Origin: JAFGRR01 sp964563855
GTDB taxonomy: Bacteria > Planctomycetota > Phycisphaerae > UBA1845 > Fen-1342
Length of the DNA: 64,000 nt
Direction of reading: 5' to 3'
Assembly (NCBI GenBank): GCA_964563855.1
Contig: CAZLYU010000002.1
Location: forward strand, 62,001 to 126,000
The position numbers were made by a program, and so were the translations under genes. Positions 7,445-15,502 of the stretch are shown here, piece after piece (the first letter of the stretch is position 1; the number at the start of each line of letters is the position of its first letter). A model generated the notes under the pieces. That model was not told the DNA's origin and did not search any database. It was given only the letters and a program-made list of their open reading frames with translations.

Positions 7445-8818
7445 CTATGTGAGCCGCAATCCCGGCGAAGTCAACTCCTGCGGCGGTCCGCCGTCGGGTC
7501 CGTCGGCTTCATCGATCGCGTCGGCGCGCACGCGACGGCCGTCTGATTCGCGATCGCGCAAGGCGTGGACGATGCCGAGCAACTGCTGGGCGATGCCCAT
7601 CCAGGTGTAGGTCGCCCGCGCTTTCTGCGAACCATACTTGGCGAGCTGGTGCGCGATCTCGGGATACTGTAACGCTTGCGCCAGCATGTGCCCGAAGGCC
7701 TCGGGGTCGAACGGGTTGGCGTAGAGCGCCTCGACGCCCCAGATGACCTGCTCATACAGACCGCCCTCGGTCGTGACGACCGCCGGCGTGCCGCACGCCA
7801 TCGCCTCGACAGCGGTCATGCCGAACGGCTCGTAGCGACTGCTCAGCGCGAAGACGTCCGCCATGCGGTAGTAATCGGGCAGCTCGGCGTCGCTGATGTA
7901 GTCGTGGAAGAGCACGCGGTCGGCGACGCCGAGTTCGGCGGCGATGTCGCGCAGCTCCTGGATCTGGGCGCCCTCGCCTTCGCGCGACTCGACGTCGGGC
8001 TTGGCGCCGACCGCGAGCAGCAGTTTGACGTCTTCGACGCGCTGGAAGACGGTCGGCATCGCGCGGACCAGCAGATCGTAGCCTTTGTTGCGCGCCACAC
8101 GCCCGAGCGCCAGAATGTGGCGGCCGCTGTAACCCAGGTCGTGCTTGATGGCGCTGCGTGAGGCGCGCGACACGGGAAAGAAACGTGCATCGTCGTAGCC
8201 GGGCGGAATGACCCACAGCTTGCTTTTCGGCACATCGTAGTCGCCGGCCAGGAGCAACTCGCGCTGCGGCTTGGTGGTCGCGACGAGGGCGTCGCACTCG
8301 TCGTAGACTACTATTTCTTCGCGAATGCGGCGTTTGAAGTTGTACTTGCGCTCGAGTTCCTCGGGCTCGCCGTCCATGTTGTCGCGCTTCCAGGCGCCGA
8401 TGGAGTGCGGGACGTGAATGTGGGGAACACGCAGCGCCTGACTGAGGATGTCACCGGCCATGCCGGCGTCCCAGTAGTGCGAGAGAATGGCGCCGTAGCG
8501 CAATTTTCGCGACTTGATGAAGAGCCGTGCGTTCTCAGCCCACTCGAAGATGTGATCGCAGAGCACTTCTTTAGGGATGAACTCGCGTCCCCCGCAGGGG
8601 AAGCGAAGCACACGGCAACGTTCTGAGACCTTGTCTTCGCGTGGTTGGCCTTCGAAGCGTCGTGTGAGGATGTCGACGTGGTAGCCGAGTCGGGCGAGCG
8701 CTTTGCTGACTTCGATGACATAGACGACTTGTCCGCCGGTGTCGGGCTTTCCCAGTTCGGGCTCGGCCCCGACGTACCCGTGGGTCGAGATCATCATGAT
8801 GCGGCTGCGGGCAGCCAT
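7445..8818 (-). CDS. GT4 glycosyltransferase, mannosylfructose-phosphate/sucrose-phosphate synthase type
   Basis: A 457-residue GT-B fold glycosyltransferase. The N-terminal STHGYVGAEPELGKPDTGGQ block, VVYVIEVSKALARLGY and the FPCGGREFIPKEVL segment closely match my recollection of Agrobacterium mannosylfructose-phosphate synthase (MfpsA). The C-terminal donor domain has LGRVARNKGYDLLVRAMP, RYEPFGMTAVEAMACGTP (the E-x7-E type motif) and VVTTEGG. It would use a nucleotide sugar (GDP-mannose, or UDP/ADP-glucose) and fructose 6-phosphate to make a phosphorylated disaccharide osmolyte. The start has a GGAG site, and it is the first gene of the minus-strand operon, whose HAD phosphatase supports the pathway. 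Sucrose-phosphate synthase is the main alternative. Confidence 0.83.
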   Translation of the reverse strand: MAARSRIMMISTHGYVGAEPELGKPDTGGQVVYVIEVSKALARLGYHVDILTRRFEGQPREDKVSERCRVLRFPCGGREFIPKEVLCDHIFEWAENARLFIKSRKLRYGAILSHYWDAGMAGDILSQALRVPHIHVPHSIGAWKRDNMDGEPEELERKYNFKRRIREEIVVYDECDALVATTKPQRELLLAGDYDVPKSKLWVIPPGYDDARFFPVSRASRSAIKHDLGYSGRHILALGRVARNKGYDLLVRAMPTVFQRVEDVKLLLAVGAKPDVESREGEGAQIQELRDIAAELGVADRVLFHDYISDAELPDYYRMADVFALSSRYEPFGMTAVEAMACGTPAVVTTEGGLYEQVIWGVEALYANPFDPEAFGHMLAQALQYPEIAHQLAKYGSQKARATYTWMGIAQQLLGIVHALRDRESDGRRVRADAIDEADGPDGGPPQELTSPGLRLT

Positions 8819-9060
8819 GGCTGACTCCTTTCATTCGAACGTGGATCGCGCCCGCCCCCGGGGAAAGCGGGCCGCCGGACACTTCTACATGGTAGCCGCG
8901 GAAGCGCCCGGCGTTGGCGGCACGCTTCGCGACGCACCAACCGCCAGCAGCCGCTGAGGGGCGCGCGAAGTCGCCAGCAGTCATAGGTAAAATAGAAAAC
9001 ATAGAACAAGAGCGCTATGCTTGGGGCGACTGGTGAAAGGCATCGCTCGGAGAGACGCTC
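8819..9060. promoter_or_regulatory. Divergent intergenic region with an AT-rich island
   Basis: This 242-bp gap separates the disaccharide operon (minus) from the Mu-like head module (plus), so it should hold both promoters. The only clearly AT-rich patch is about 8981-9010 (contains TAAAAT, and TATGCT at 9015-9020). No -35/-10 pair with good spacing is convincing on either strand, and no coding frame is supported. Confidence 0.35.
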
Positions 9061-10347
9061 TTGAAACCGACACTTCCACAATCACTCAAGCGCCTCGCCG
9101 GACGCGCATGGGCGGCGCTGGCGAACGAGGGCGCCGCGGCGTCGCAGCGCGTCATTCGCCCCTGGCGCGACGACGCCAGCCGCACCTATCCGACGATCGG
9201 GCTTACGCCCAGCCGCGCGCTGGCGATCATGCAGGCCGCGGATCGCGGTGAGCCGCAGCAACTCTTTGAGTTGTTCGACGAAATGCTGCAGCGCTGGCCG
9301 CGCCTCGCCGCGGTCGAGCAGACGCGGCGTCTGGCGCTGACCGGTCTCGACTGGGAGATCAAAGCGGCCCGCGGCGCCGATAACGCCGCCGCAGCGAGCG
9401 CCGCGGATTTCTGTCACTCACAACTCGCGTCGCTCGGTGGGTTCGCCGAGGCGCTCGACCATCTGGCCAGCGCGATCGGTCATGGGGTCGCGGTGGCGGA
9501 AGTCGTGTGGGAGCAGGGTCGCATCGTCGACCTGACCCCCGTTCCGCATCGGCGCTTGCTGGCCGACCGCGATGAGCCGTGGCGATTGCGCGTGCGGACG
9601 GCCGAGGCGTCGTTCGACGGCGTGCTGCTCGACGAGCATCCAAACAAGTTCATGGTGCATCGCGTTCGTCGCACGGCGGGGCGACCGATGAGCGGCGGCC
9701 TGCTGCGCGCGTCGCTGCTGCTTTACCTCGCGCAAAACCTGAGCTTCAAAGATTGGCTGGCGTATTCGCAGATTGCGGGCATGCCGGTGCGCGTGGCGCG
9801 TTATGAGCCCGGGCTGCCGGATAGCGACAAGCAGGAACTGGTGCGCATGCTCGAGGCGCTCGGCGCGCACGCGGTGGCCGCGTTCAGTAAGAACATCGAC
9901 CTCAACTTTCTGGAAGGTCGCTCGGCGAACAGCACCCCCTACGGACCGCTGCAGGAGTACTGCAACACCGAGGTCACGATTCTGTGGCTCGGTCAGCACC
10001 TCACAACTGACATCCGCAACAGCGGGTCGCGGGCGGCGGCGGAGATTCACGACCGCGTGCGCGAGGATCTGCTCGTCGATGACATCGCAGAAGAGGCGGC
10101 GACCGTGCGGCGCGATTTGTTGACGCCGCTCGTCCGCATGCGATTCGGCGATGCGACGCCTGTGCCGGAGTTCCGGCGTTCGTTGGTGCAGTCGATCGAT
10201 ACGCGCGTGTTGGCGGAGACGCTGGCGATCGCAGTGCGTGACCTGGACCTGCAGGTGCCGCGCGCCTGGCTGCACAACGCGCTCGGCGTGCCGGAACCCA
10301 ATGGCTCAGAAGCGACGGTGGCCAGCGCAACGGAGGAACCGGCATGA
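9061..10347 (+). CDS. Mu-like phage portal protein (DUF935, gp29 type)
   Basis: A 428-residue protein of the DUF935 portal family, which forms the dodecameric ring at the capsid vertex through which DNA passes. Family traits are RALAIMQAADRGEPQQLFELFDEML near residues 52-76 (quoted in part), the L-x-LTGLDWEI block, DEHPNKFMVHRVR, and SFKDWLAYSQIAGMPVRVARY, followed by TEVTILWLGQHLTTD. The start is a TTG at 9061 preceded by GGAGAG. It overlaps the next gene by 4 bp (ATGA). Length is shorter than the roughly 500-residue Mu gp29, mostly at the C-terminus. No terminase gene precedes it, which is odd for a phage head operon. Confidence 0.88.
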   Translation: MKPTLPQSLKRLAGRAWAALANEGAAASQRVIRPWRDDASRTYPTIGLTPSRALAIMQAADRGEPQQLFELFDEMLQRWPRLAAVEQTRRLALTGLDWEIKAARGADNAAAASAADFCHSQLASLGGFAEALDHLASAIGHGVAVAEVVWEQGRIVDLTPVPHRRLLADRDEPWRLRVRTAEASFDGVLLDEHPNKFMVHRVRRTAGRPMSGGLLRASLLLYLAQNLSFKDWLAYSQIAGMPVRVARYEPGLPDSDKQELVRMLEALGAHAVAAFSKNIDLNFLEGRSANSTPYGPLQEYCNTEVTILWLGQHLTTDIRNSGSRAAAEIHDRVREDLLVDDIAEEAATVRRDLLTPLVRMRFGDATPVPEFRRSLVQSIDTRVLAETLAIAVRDLDLQVPRAWLHNALGVPEPNGSEATVASATEEPA

Positions 10348-10865
10348 GCAAGGCGGCGGCTGCGAGAGCGATTGACGAGCGGCATCGCCCGAAGACGACT
10401 GCGCTGAAGGCGAAGGCGCCGGCGCACTTGCAGGTGCGCCCGGCGGCGCCGACCGACCACGCGTCGCTCAGTTTCTTTTTCGATACCGCCTTGCGGCGCG
10501 ACTACTTCCTGCGGCGTGGACAACTCGAAGACATGCTGAAGGGAACGCACCACCGCATCCTGATCGCGGAGTTGGACGCGGTGCTGGTGGGCGTCGCGAT
10601 TCTGACGGCGGGCGTGCGGCTGGTGAATGTGCTGGTGCATCCGGCGTATCGCGGGCTGCAGATCGGGGCCGCGCTCATCGAACGCAGCGACGCCGCTGAG
10701 GTGCGGTGCAAGCGCGACATGACGAGCGGCGACCCCCTGCGGTTTTATCAACGGTTGGGCTTCAAGCCGACCGGGCGGCGAAATGCGAAAGGCAACATCG
10801 AGGTCTTGCGCCGCGACGGATCGGCGGCGCCCAACGCGGGAGGATGTGAGCATGCCGATACTTGA
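10344..10865 (+). CDS. GNAT-family N-acetyltransferase within the head module
   Basis: A 173-residue protein with a lysine/alanine-rich N-terminal 35 residues, then a GNAT fold: RPAAPTDHASLSFFFDTALR, VLVGVAILTAGVRLVNVLVHP and the acetyl-CoA loop VHPAYRGLQIGAALIE, ending FYQRLGFKPTGRR. Start and stop overlap both neighbours (4 bp with the portal, 14 bp with the protease), so it is translationally embedded in the capsid operon. Its substrate is unknown; modification of a capsid or host protein is conceivable. It occupies the place where Mu has gp30 (minor head protein). Confidence 0.75.
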   Translation: MSKAAAARAIDERHRPKTTALKAKAPAHLQVRPAAPTDHASLSFFFDTALRRDYFLRRGQLEDMLKGTHHRILIAELDAVLVGVAILTAGVRLVNVLVHPAYRGLQIGAALIERSDAAEVRCKRDMTSGDPLRFYQRLGFKPTGRRNAKGNIEVLRRDGSAAPNAGGCEHADT

Positions 10866-12093
10866 TCGCGTGCCGGAGTCGATTACGGCGAGTCTACCGA
10901 ATGAGGGTTTGCGACGTCGGCTGCACCACGCCATGCGGTTGTTGACGCAAGGCGACGTGGAGAGTCTGGAGTTGGTGCTTGGGGAGGCGTTGGACTACAC
11001 CCGGGCGCGGGCGCTGGCGGAGCGCATGATCGATGAAGTCGAGAGCAACGCGGCGACCGAGACGTCGGAGGCGGAAGCGCTCGATGAAAATGAAGTCGAG
11101 CAGCAGGCCCGCGCGGGCGTGAACGGCGTCGGGGAGACGTTCGCGGGCAGCGCGGCGCTGGTGGAGTCGGACACGGACGCGACGACGCGATCGGTGTTGG
11201 CGGCGCAGCGCGCCGAGCCGCGCGATGCGTGGCTGCTGATTCCGTTCGGGCGCGTCGAGGTCGAGCGACCGCTGGCGGGACGGGACTTCACGTTCACCCG
11301 ACAATTGGCCGACTCGGTGAAGCGCTGGTTCGACAAGCTGGGGCGACCGCTCGCGATTGACTACGAGCACCAGAGCATCGCGGCCGCGGCGCAGCGCAGC
11401 GATGGACTGCGGCCGGCGGCGGGGTGGATCGGCGGGCTCGAGGTGCGACCCGACGGCTTGTGGGCGGTCGACGTGCGCTGGACCGATCGGGCGCGATCGC
11501 TTCTGCAGCAGCGCGAGTATCTCTACTTCTCACCGGTCATTTACTGGTCGAACGAGGCACAGACCGAGATCGCGGCGCTGGGGCCGGTTGCGCTAACCAA
11601 CGATCCCGCGATGCGCGGGGTGACGCCGTTGGCGGCGTCGCGCGTGGGGTGTGACTCGTCGTCGGCTCCGCCGGAAGATGAAGCGCCCGGTGATTCGACC
11701 GCGGACGGGCGCAATGATGCGGACCCGACGGTGACGCAACTTGCGCGAGCCGAGGCGGCGCGAGCGGCGGCGGAGCGTCAGGTTTCCGCGCTGCAGCAGC
11801 AACTCGCGGCGCAAGCCGCCGATGCGTTCGTCGAGCGCGGGTTGGATGCGGGGAAGATCGTTGACGCGACCAGCCTGGACTGGCGTGACGACTATCTGCG
11901 CGACGCCGAACAAGCGGAGAGTCGTCTGTCGCGAGCGCCGGTGCTGGCGCCGCCGGGTCGGCTTGTGACGCCGGAGCGCGGCGGGGCCAAGTCGGTCGTG
12001 CAGCGCGTCGCGGCAGGGGATGTTGATACCGAAGACATCGCCGCCTTCGAGCGTGCGGCGCGCGAGGGGCGCGTCGTCGTGGGGCGCGGCTGA
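10852..12093 (+). CDS. Mu I-type phage protease/scaffold protein
   Basis: A 413-residue protein of the Mu-like prophage I protease family (capsid maturation protease with a C-terminal scaffold region). Supporting blocks are DAWLLIPFGRVEVERPLAGRDFTF (quoted in part), the LAIDYEHQSI segment with the candidate catalytic histidine, GWIGGLEVRPDGLWAVDVRWT, YFSPVIYW, and LGPVALTNDPAMRGV, which matches the conserved LTNxPA element. A helical, Gln/Ala-rich stretch near residues 295-340 fits a scaffold. An N-terminal extension of about 110 residues, partly helical and acidic, precedes the protease domain. The start was placed at 10852 because of GGAGGA eight bases upstream. Confidence 0.85.
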   Translation: MPILDRVPESITASLPNEGLRRRLHHAMRLLTQGDVESLELVLGEALDYTRARALAERMIDEVESNAATETSEAEALDENEVEQQARAGVNGVGETFAGSAALVESDTDATTRSVLAAQRAEPRDAWLLIPFGRVEVERPLAGRDFTFTRQLADSVKRWFDKLGRPLAIDYEHQSIAAAAQRSDGLRPAAGWIGGLEVRPDGLWAVDVRWTDRARSLLQQREYLYFSPVIYWSNEAQTEIAALGPVALTNDPAMRGVTPLAASRVGCDSSSAPPEDEAPGDSTADGRNDADPTVTQLARAEAARAAAERQVSALQQQLAAQAADAFVERGLDAGKIVDATSLDWRDDYLRDAEQAESRLSRAPVLAPPGRLVTPERGGAKSVVQRVAAGDVDTEDIAAFERAAREGRVVVGRG

Positions 12094-12147
12094 GTTGCTG
12101 TAGGTCGGCAGGGAACAGAAACACACGTGTAGCAGGAGGGCCAGACG

Positions 12148-12555
12148 ATGGCGCTGACGACGGATCGGGATGTGCAGTTTTACGCGACGCAAGAGCTGCT
12201 GGACTTGCCGGTGCTCGACGATGTGGTGATCTACAAAGGGGCGCTGATCGGTGTGACGACGGCGGGCTTTGCGCGACCGTTGCAAGCCGGCGACATCTTC
12301 GGCGGTGTGGCGTATCGGCAGGCGGACAATACCGGCGCGGGCCACGCGTCGGGGGCGATCAAGGTCCGGGCGCATCAGATGGTCGACATCGTGCACACGC
12401 TGACCGGCGTGACCGAAGCAGACATCGGCTCGACGGTCTACGCGAGCGCGGACGACACGCTGACGCTCACGCAGGGGTTGAACAGCACGATCGGCGTGGT
12501 GGTTGGCGTCGAGGGGGCGAATGTCGCGCGGGTGCGGTGCACGCCTTGGGCGTGA
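12148..12555 (+). CDS. Phage head decoration/DUF2190-like protein
   Basis: A 135-residue Ala/Thr/Gly-rich, beta-strand-rich protein (DVVIYKGALIGVTTAGFARPL, GDIFGGVAYRQADNTG, IGSTVYASADDTLTL, IGVVVGVEGANVARV). The pattern of short Gly turns and the position directly between the protease and the major capsid gene match DUF2190-like or Mu-family decoration proteins that stud the capsid surface. A strong AGGAGGG ribosome binding site precedes the ATG. The exact family is inferred. Confidence 0.7.
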   Translation: MALTTDRDVQFYATQELLDLPVLDDVVIYKGALIGVTTAGFARPLQAGDIFGGVAYRQADNTGAGHASGAIKVRAHQMVDIVHTLTGVTEADIGSTVYASADDTLTLTQGLNSTIGVVVGVEGANVARVRCTPWA

Positions 12556-12558
12556 GAA

Positions 12559-12649
12559 GTGGCAAGTGACAAATGGCAGGTGACGGGTGTCAAGTGTCAG
12601 GTGTCAGGTGTCAGGTGTCAGGTGACAGGTGACAGGTGGCAGGTGGCAG
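12559..12649 (+). repeat. Tandem heptamer repeat (period 7, consensus GTGTCAG)
   Basis: Thirteen consecutive 7-bp units: GTGGCAA, GTGACAA, ATGGCAG, GTGACGG, GTGTCAA, four of GTGTCAG, two of GTGACAG and two of GTGGCAG. Variation is concentrated at the fourth base, with some at the seventh. A degenerate echo (AAGTGACATCTGACAC) follows at about 12690-12706. It fills most of the gap between the decoration and capsid genes of the head module. Confidence 0.92.
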
Positions 12650-12753
12650 CGGCAGGCGGTGGTTTGGAATTGGGTCGCCTTGCCATAACAAGTGACATCT
12701 GACACGCGAAGCCTTGCATGTTTCAATGAAATTCGACTTTGGGGAGCAATCTC

Positions 12754-13683
12754 ATGGCGGTGGTGGTGGATACACATTTGACGTCGCAGGCGATCATCGG
12801 GCGCTTCTATCGCCGGCTCGAGGAGCATGCGAACAGCGCGTGGTGGACGCGTCTGGTGATGCACTTCAAGAGCACAAACGAAACCGAGACGTATCGCTGG
12901 CTCGGCATGGTTCCGCAGGTGCGCGAGTGGGTCGGCGGTCGGCAGGTGCGGCCGTTGCGGTCGCAGGGGATGACGCTGGCGAACAAGGTGTGGGAGTCGA
13001 CCATTCGTGTCGACGCCGATGAGCAGCGTCGCGACAAGACCGGGCAGATCATGGTGCGCGTCAACGAGATGGCGCGACGGGTTGCGACGCATCCGAACAC
13101 GTTGCTGACGACGCTGATGGCTGGCGGCGCGACGACCGGGATCTACGACGGCGCGAACTTCTTTGCGACCGACCACAGCGAAGGCGACAGCGGTACGCAG
13201 AGCAACAGCATCACACATGACGTGACGGCGACCACCGCACCGACCGACGCGGAAATGTACGCGGCGATTGTGCGCGGCCTCAGCCAGATTCTGTCGTTCC
13301 GTGACGATGCCGGCGAGCCGGTGAACGAAGGCGCGCGGGAGTTTCTGGTGATGGCGCCGATGACGCTGCTCCCGGCGACGCTCGCGGCGCTCAGCAATCG
13401 CTTGGGCGAGGACTGGGATAACCCGTTGGCGGGTCGTGGGCCGTTCCGCGTCGACTGGGTGGCGAATCCGCGCTTGACCTGGACGGACGCGTTCGCGGTG
13501 TTTCGCACGGACGGCGAGACGCGGCCGTTCGTGTTTCAAGAGGAGCTGCCCGTGCAGGTGCACGCACTGGCGGAGGGCAGCGAGCTCGAGATCAATGAGA
13601 ACCAGCATCAGTACGGCGTGAAAGCGGTGCACGCGGCGGGCTACGGGTTTTGGCAGAACGCGTGCCTGGTGACGCTGACGTAG
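12754..13683 (+). CDS. Mu T-type major capsid protein
   Basis: A 309-residue major head subunit of the Mu gpT family (HK97 fold). Recognisable features are the opening TSQAIIGRFYRRLEE with aromatic WWTRL, the ETETYRWLGMVPQVREW segment, GANFFATDHSEGDSG (the FxTDH element of the family), FLVMAPMTLLPATLAAL and NENQHQYGVKAVHAAGYGFWQ near the C-terminus. The ATG at 12754 has GGGGAG upstream and is preferred to an in-frame TTG at 12739. Length is close to the 305 residues of Mu T. The gene appears intact. Confidence 0.9.
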   Translation: MAVVVDTHLTSQAIIGRFYRRLEEHANSAWWTRLVMHFKSTNETETYRWLGMVPQVREWVGGRQVRPLRSQGMTLANKVWESTIRVDADEQRRDKTGQIMVRVNEMARRVATHPNTLLTTLMAGGATTGIYDGANFFATDHSEGDSGTQSNSITHDVTATTAPTDAEMYAAIVRGLSQILSFRDDAGEPVNEGAREFLVMAPMTLLPATLAALSNRLGEDWDNPLAGRGPFRVDWVANPRLTWTDAFAVFRTDGETRPFVFQEELPVQVHALAEGSELEINENQHQYGVKAVHAAGYGFWQNACLVTLT

Positions 13684-13725
13684 CGCAGATTTCGGAGCGC
13701 TGGGGAGCCGCTTCGGGAGCGACGC

Positions 13726-13752
13726 ATCCGCGGGCCCGCGTGGCCCGCGGAT
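13726..13752. repeat. Perfect inverted repeat, 11-bp arms
   Basis: ATCCGCGGGCC and GGCCCGCGGAT flank a 5-base loop in the 108-bp gap between the capsid and gp36 genes. There is no T-run, so it is more like a REP-type or transcript-stabilising hairpin than a classical intrinsic terminator. Confidence 0.7.
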
Positions 13753-13791
13753 GACGTCGGACGCTGGGGGCTTGTTCAATGGAGACAGCCG

Positions 13792-14244
13792 GTGGCTTAC
13801 ATCACCACATCGCAACTCAACGCGCGGCTCGGTGACGCGCTGTATGACCGTTTGACCGACCGCGACGACGGCGACACGAGTTCGAACTCGGTCGCGCAGC
13901 AGCTCATCGACGAGGCGGAAGCAGAAGCGAACAGCTATCTGGCGTTGCGTTACGTCACACCGGTGAACCTGACCGGGTTCAACGACGCGCGCGACGTACT
14001 CGAAGCGCGGGTGCTTGACCTGGCGGAGTACAACGCGTGGAAGAGTTCGCCGTTTACGAACGACATTCCGGCGCGAGTGAGCGGGGTGTACGCCAATGCG
14101 CTGGCGTGGTTGCGGGGGGTGGCGTTTGGCCAGATCAAGCTGCCCGGCGGGACGGAGCCGGCGCGGGTTGACGACGACTCGGATCCGCCGCTGTTCACCA
14201 GCCCGGGGAGGCCGTTTTCGAGCGCTGAGCTCGATGGTCTGTGA
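13792..14244 (+). CDS. Mu gp36-like protein (DUF1320)
   Basis: A 150-residue protein of the DUF1320 family, which follows the capsid gene in Mu-like phages and has a head or head-tail connector role. It begins AYITTSQLNARLGDALYDRLTDRDDGD and contains LIDEAEAEANSYLALRY and the DVLEARVLDLAEYNAWK helix typical of the family (quoted in part). The start is a GTG with GGAGAC upstream. Capsid then gp36 is the canonical Mu order, but no tail genes follow. Confidence 0.88.
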   Translation: MAYITTSQLNARLGDALYDRLTDRDDGDTSSNSVAQQLIDEAEAEANSYLALRYVTPVNLTGFNDARDVLEARVLDLAEYNAWKSSPFTNDIPARVSGVYANALAWLRGVAFGQIKLPGGTEPARVDDDSDPPLFTSPGRPFSSAELDGL

Positions 14245-14368
14245 CGGTGGTTGGGGGCTCCATGCGTTACGCCCCGCCGCGATCGGCTTGCCGGCCGGCG
14301 CGCGACGGTGCGGGCTGGGGCGTGGGGAACAGGATCGAGTCGGTGAATCAAGGAAATGGAGGTGAGGC

Positions 14369-14656
14369 ATGGTGGATGGCGTCGTTGAGCAGTTGCCGTC
14401 GCTCGGCATCGCGGGGTTGTTGTTTGTGATGTGGTGGCAGGAGCGCGTGGAGCGACTGCGCACCTTGAAGCGCGCCGACGCGACCGATTGTTGCCTGCGC
14501 GATGCAAATGAGGCGGGCGGCCAGCTCCTCACGGTGGTGCGTGGCAACACAGATGCGCTGGTCACGTTGCGCGAGGAACTGCGCGCGACCAGCGCCGCCG
14601 AACGGGAGTGGTTTGAACGGCTGTTGCGTCAGATGGAGCGGCTCGAGTTGGCGTAG
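14369..14656 (+). CDS. Small membrane protein, BhlA/UviB-like holin candidate
   Basis: A 95-residue protein with one N-terminal transmembrane helix (LPSLGIAGLLFVMWW) followed by a long charged helix (RVERLRTLKRAD... to RQMERLELA). This is the topology of BhlA/UviB-type phage holin-like proteins. A GGAGGTG ribosome binding site supports the ATG. It follows the gp36 gene after a 124-bp gap in which no gene is seen. Function is inferred from topology and location only. Confidence 0.55.
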   Translation: MVDGVVEQLPSLGIAGLLFVMWWQERVERLRTLKRADATDCCLRDANEAGGQLLTVVRGNTDALVTLREELRATSAAEREWFERLLRQMERLELA

Positions 14657-14710
14657 GGCGCGGCGGTCGTACGGACTTGACGATTGGGGTTGGCAGCGGG
14701 AGTGCGTGAG

Positions 14711-15010
14711 ATGGGTTGGGAACAAGTGGTGCAGCGTGTTGATGCGGCCTCGGCACAGGCGTTTGTGCGCGCGGCGCGGCGGGTGATTGACGCGATGTTG
14801 ATCGAGGCGGAGGAGGTGCGGGCGACGCAAACGCCGACGCGGATCGACTATCGCACGGCGGAGCTGTCGCGGGCGGCGCCGAGCGGTGGCTGGATCTCTA
14901 CGGGCGAACTGAAGCGGACATCGCAACTGATGAGCGAAGCGATCGCGACGGAGCGGTGGACGGACGGCGTCATCGCGGCGGTGCGACTGTTCCGCATGAT
15001 GGGAGGCTAG
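14711..15010 (+). CDS. Hypothetical protein in the phage module
   Basis: A 99-residue, mainly helical, soluble protein (MGWEQVVQRVDAASAQAFVR...). The ATG at 14711 has GGGAG at good spacing; the same frame is open upstream from a TTG at 14684. It is 3 bp from the lipoprotein gene that follows, suggesting co-translation. No family is recognised. Confidence 0.55.
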   Translation: MGWEQVVQRVDAASAQAFVRAARRVIDAMLIEAEEVRATQTPTRIDYRTAELSRAAPSGGWISTGELKRTSQLMSEAIATERWTDGVIAAVRLFRMMGG

Positions 15011-15013
15011 ACG

Positions 15014-15502
15014 ATGTTGGCGACTGGATTGAAGTGGATCGCAGCGGCGTGGCTGCTGTTAGCGCTCGGGTGCACGGCGCCGTCGCTGAAGTTGGCGCTG
15101 GAGGCACAGGCCCGGGCGGATCAGGTCCAACGGTTTGTCTTTGAGCGGCAGCAGAAAGCGGTGCGCTTGCTGCTCTATCGCGACCTGGTGCACCGGCTCG
15201 AGCAGGAAAGCTCGCTGAGTGAGCAGCAACAGGCGACATTGAACGACGTCTGGAACGATCGCGATTTGGCGGCGTTTTGGGCGGTGCAGTTCGAGCGTGC
15301 GGCGGCGCTGCGGGTGGCGGGCGTCGACGCGAAGCTCGCCGCTGACCAGGCGATACCGGAACTGTTGTACAAGTCTTGGCGGCGTCGGGAGCGGGCGGCG
15401 GTGTCGGCGCTGGCTGGGGAGTTGGGGGAAGCGTGGGGGCGCGGGGTTTCGGCACGCGGCGGATCAGCGACGGGTGAACAGGAGGTTGAAGATGGGCGGT
15501 GA
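15014..15502 (+). CDS. Hypothetical lipoprotein in the phage module
   Basis: A 162-residue protein with a lipoprotein signal (WIAAAWLLLALGC, Cys20 predicted to be lipidated) and a helical, Gln/Arg/Glu-rich mature part (EAQARADQVQRFVFERQQKAVRLLLYRD). Lipidated, coiled-coil periplasmic proteins resemble o-spanins of phage lysis cassettes, but those are usually shorter, so this is only a suggestion. It overlaps the following holin-like gene by 11 bp. Confidence 0.6.
   Translation: MLATGLKWIAAAWLLLALGCTAPSLKLALEAQARADQVQRFVFERQQKAVRLLLYRDLVHRLEQESSLSEQQQATLNDVWNDRDLAAFWAVQFERAAALRVAGVDAKLAADQAIPELLYKSWRRRERAAVSALAGELGEAWGRGVSARGGSATGEQEVEDGR

Noticed and set aside
12604..14565. A 653-residue minus-strand frame across the heptamer array and capsid genes
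   Set aside because: It spans a non-coding tandem repeat and two phage genes with family matches, so it is a composition artefact.
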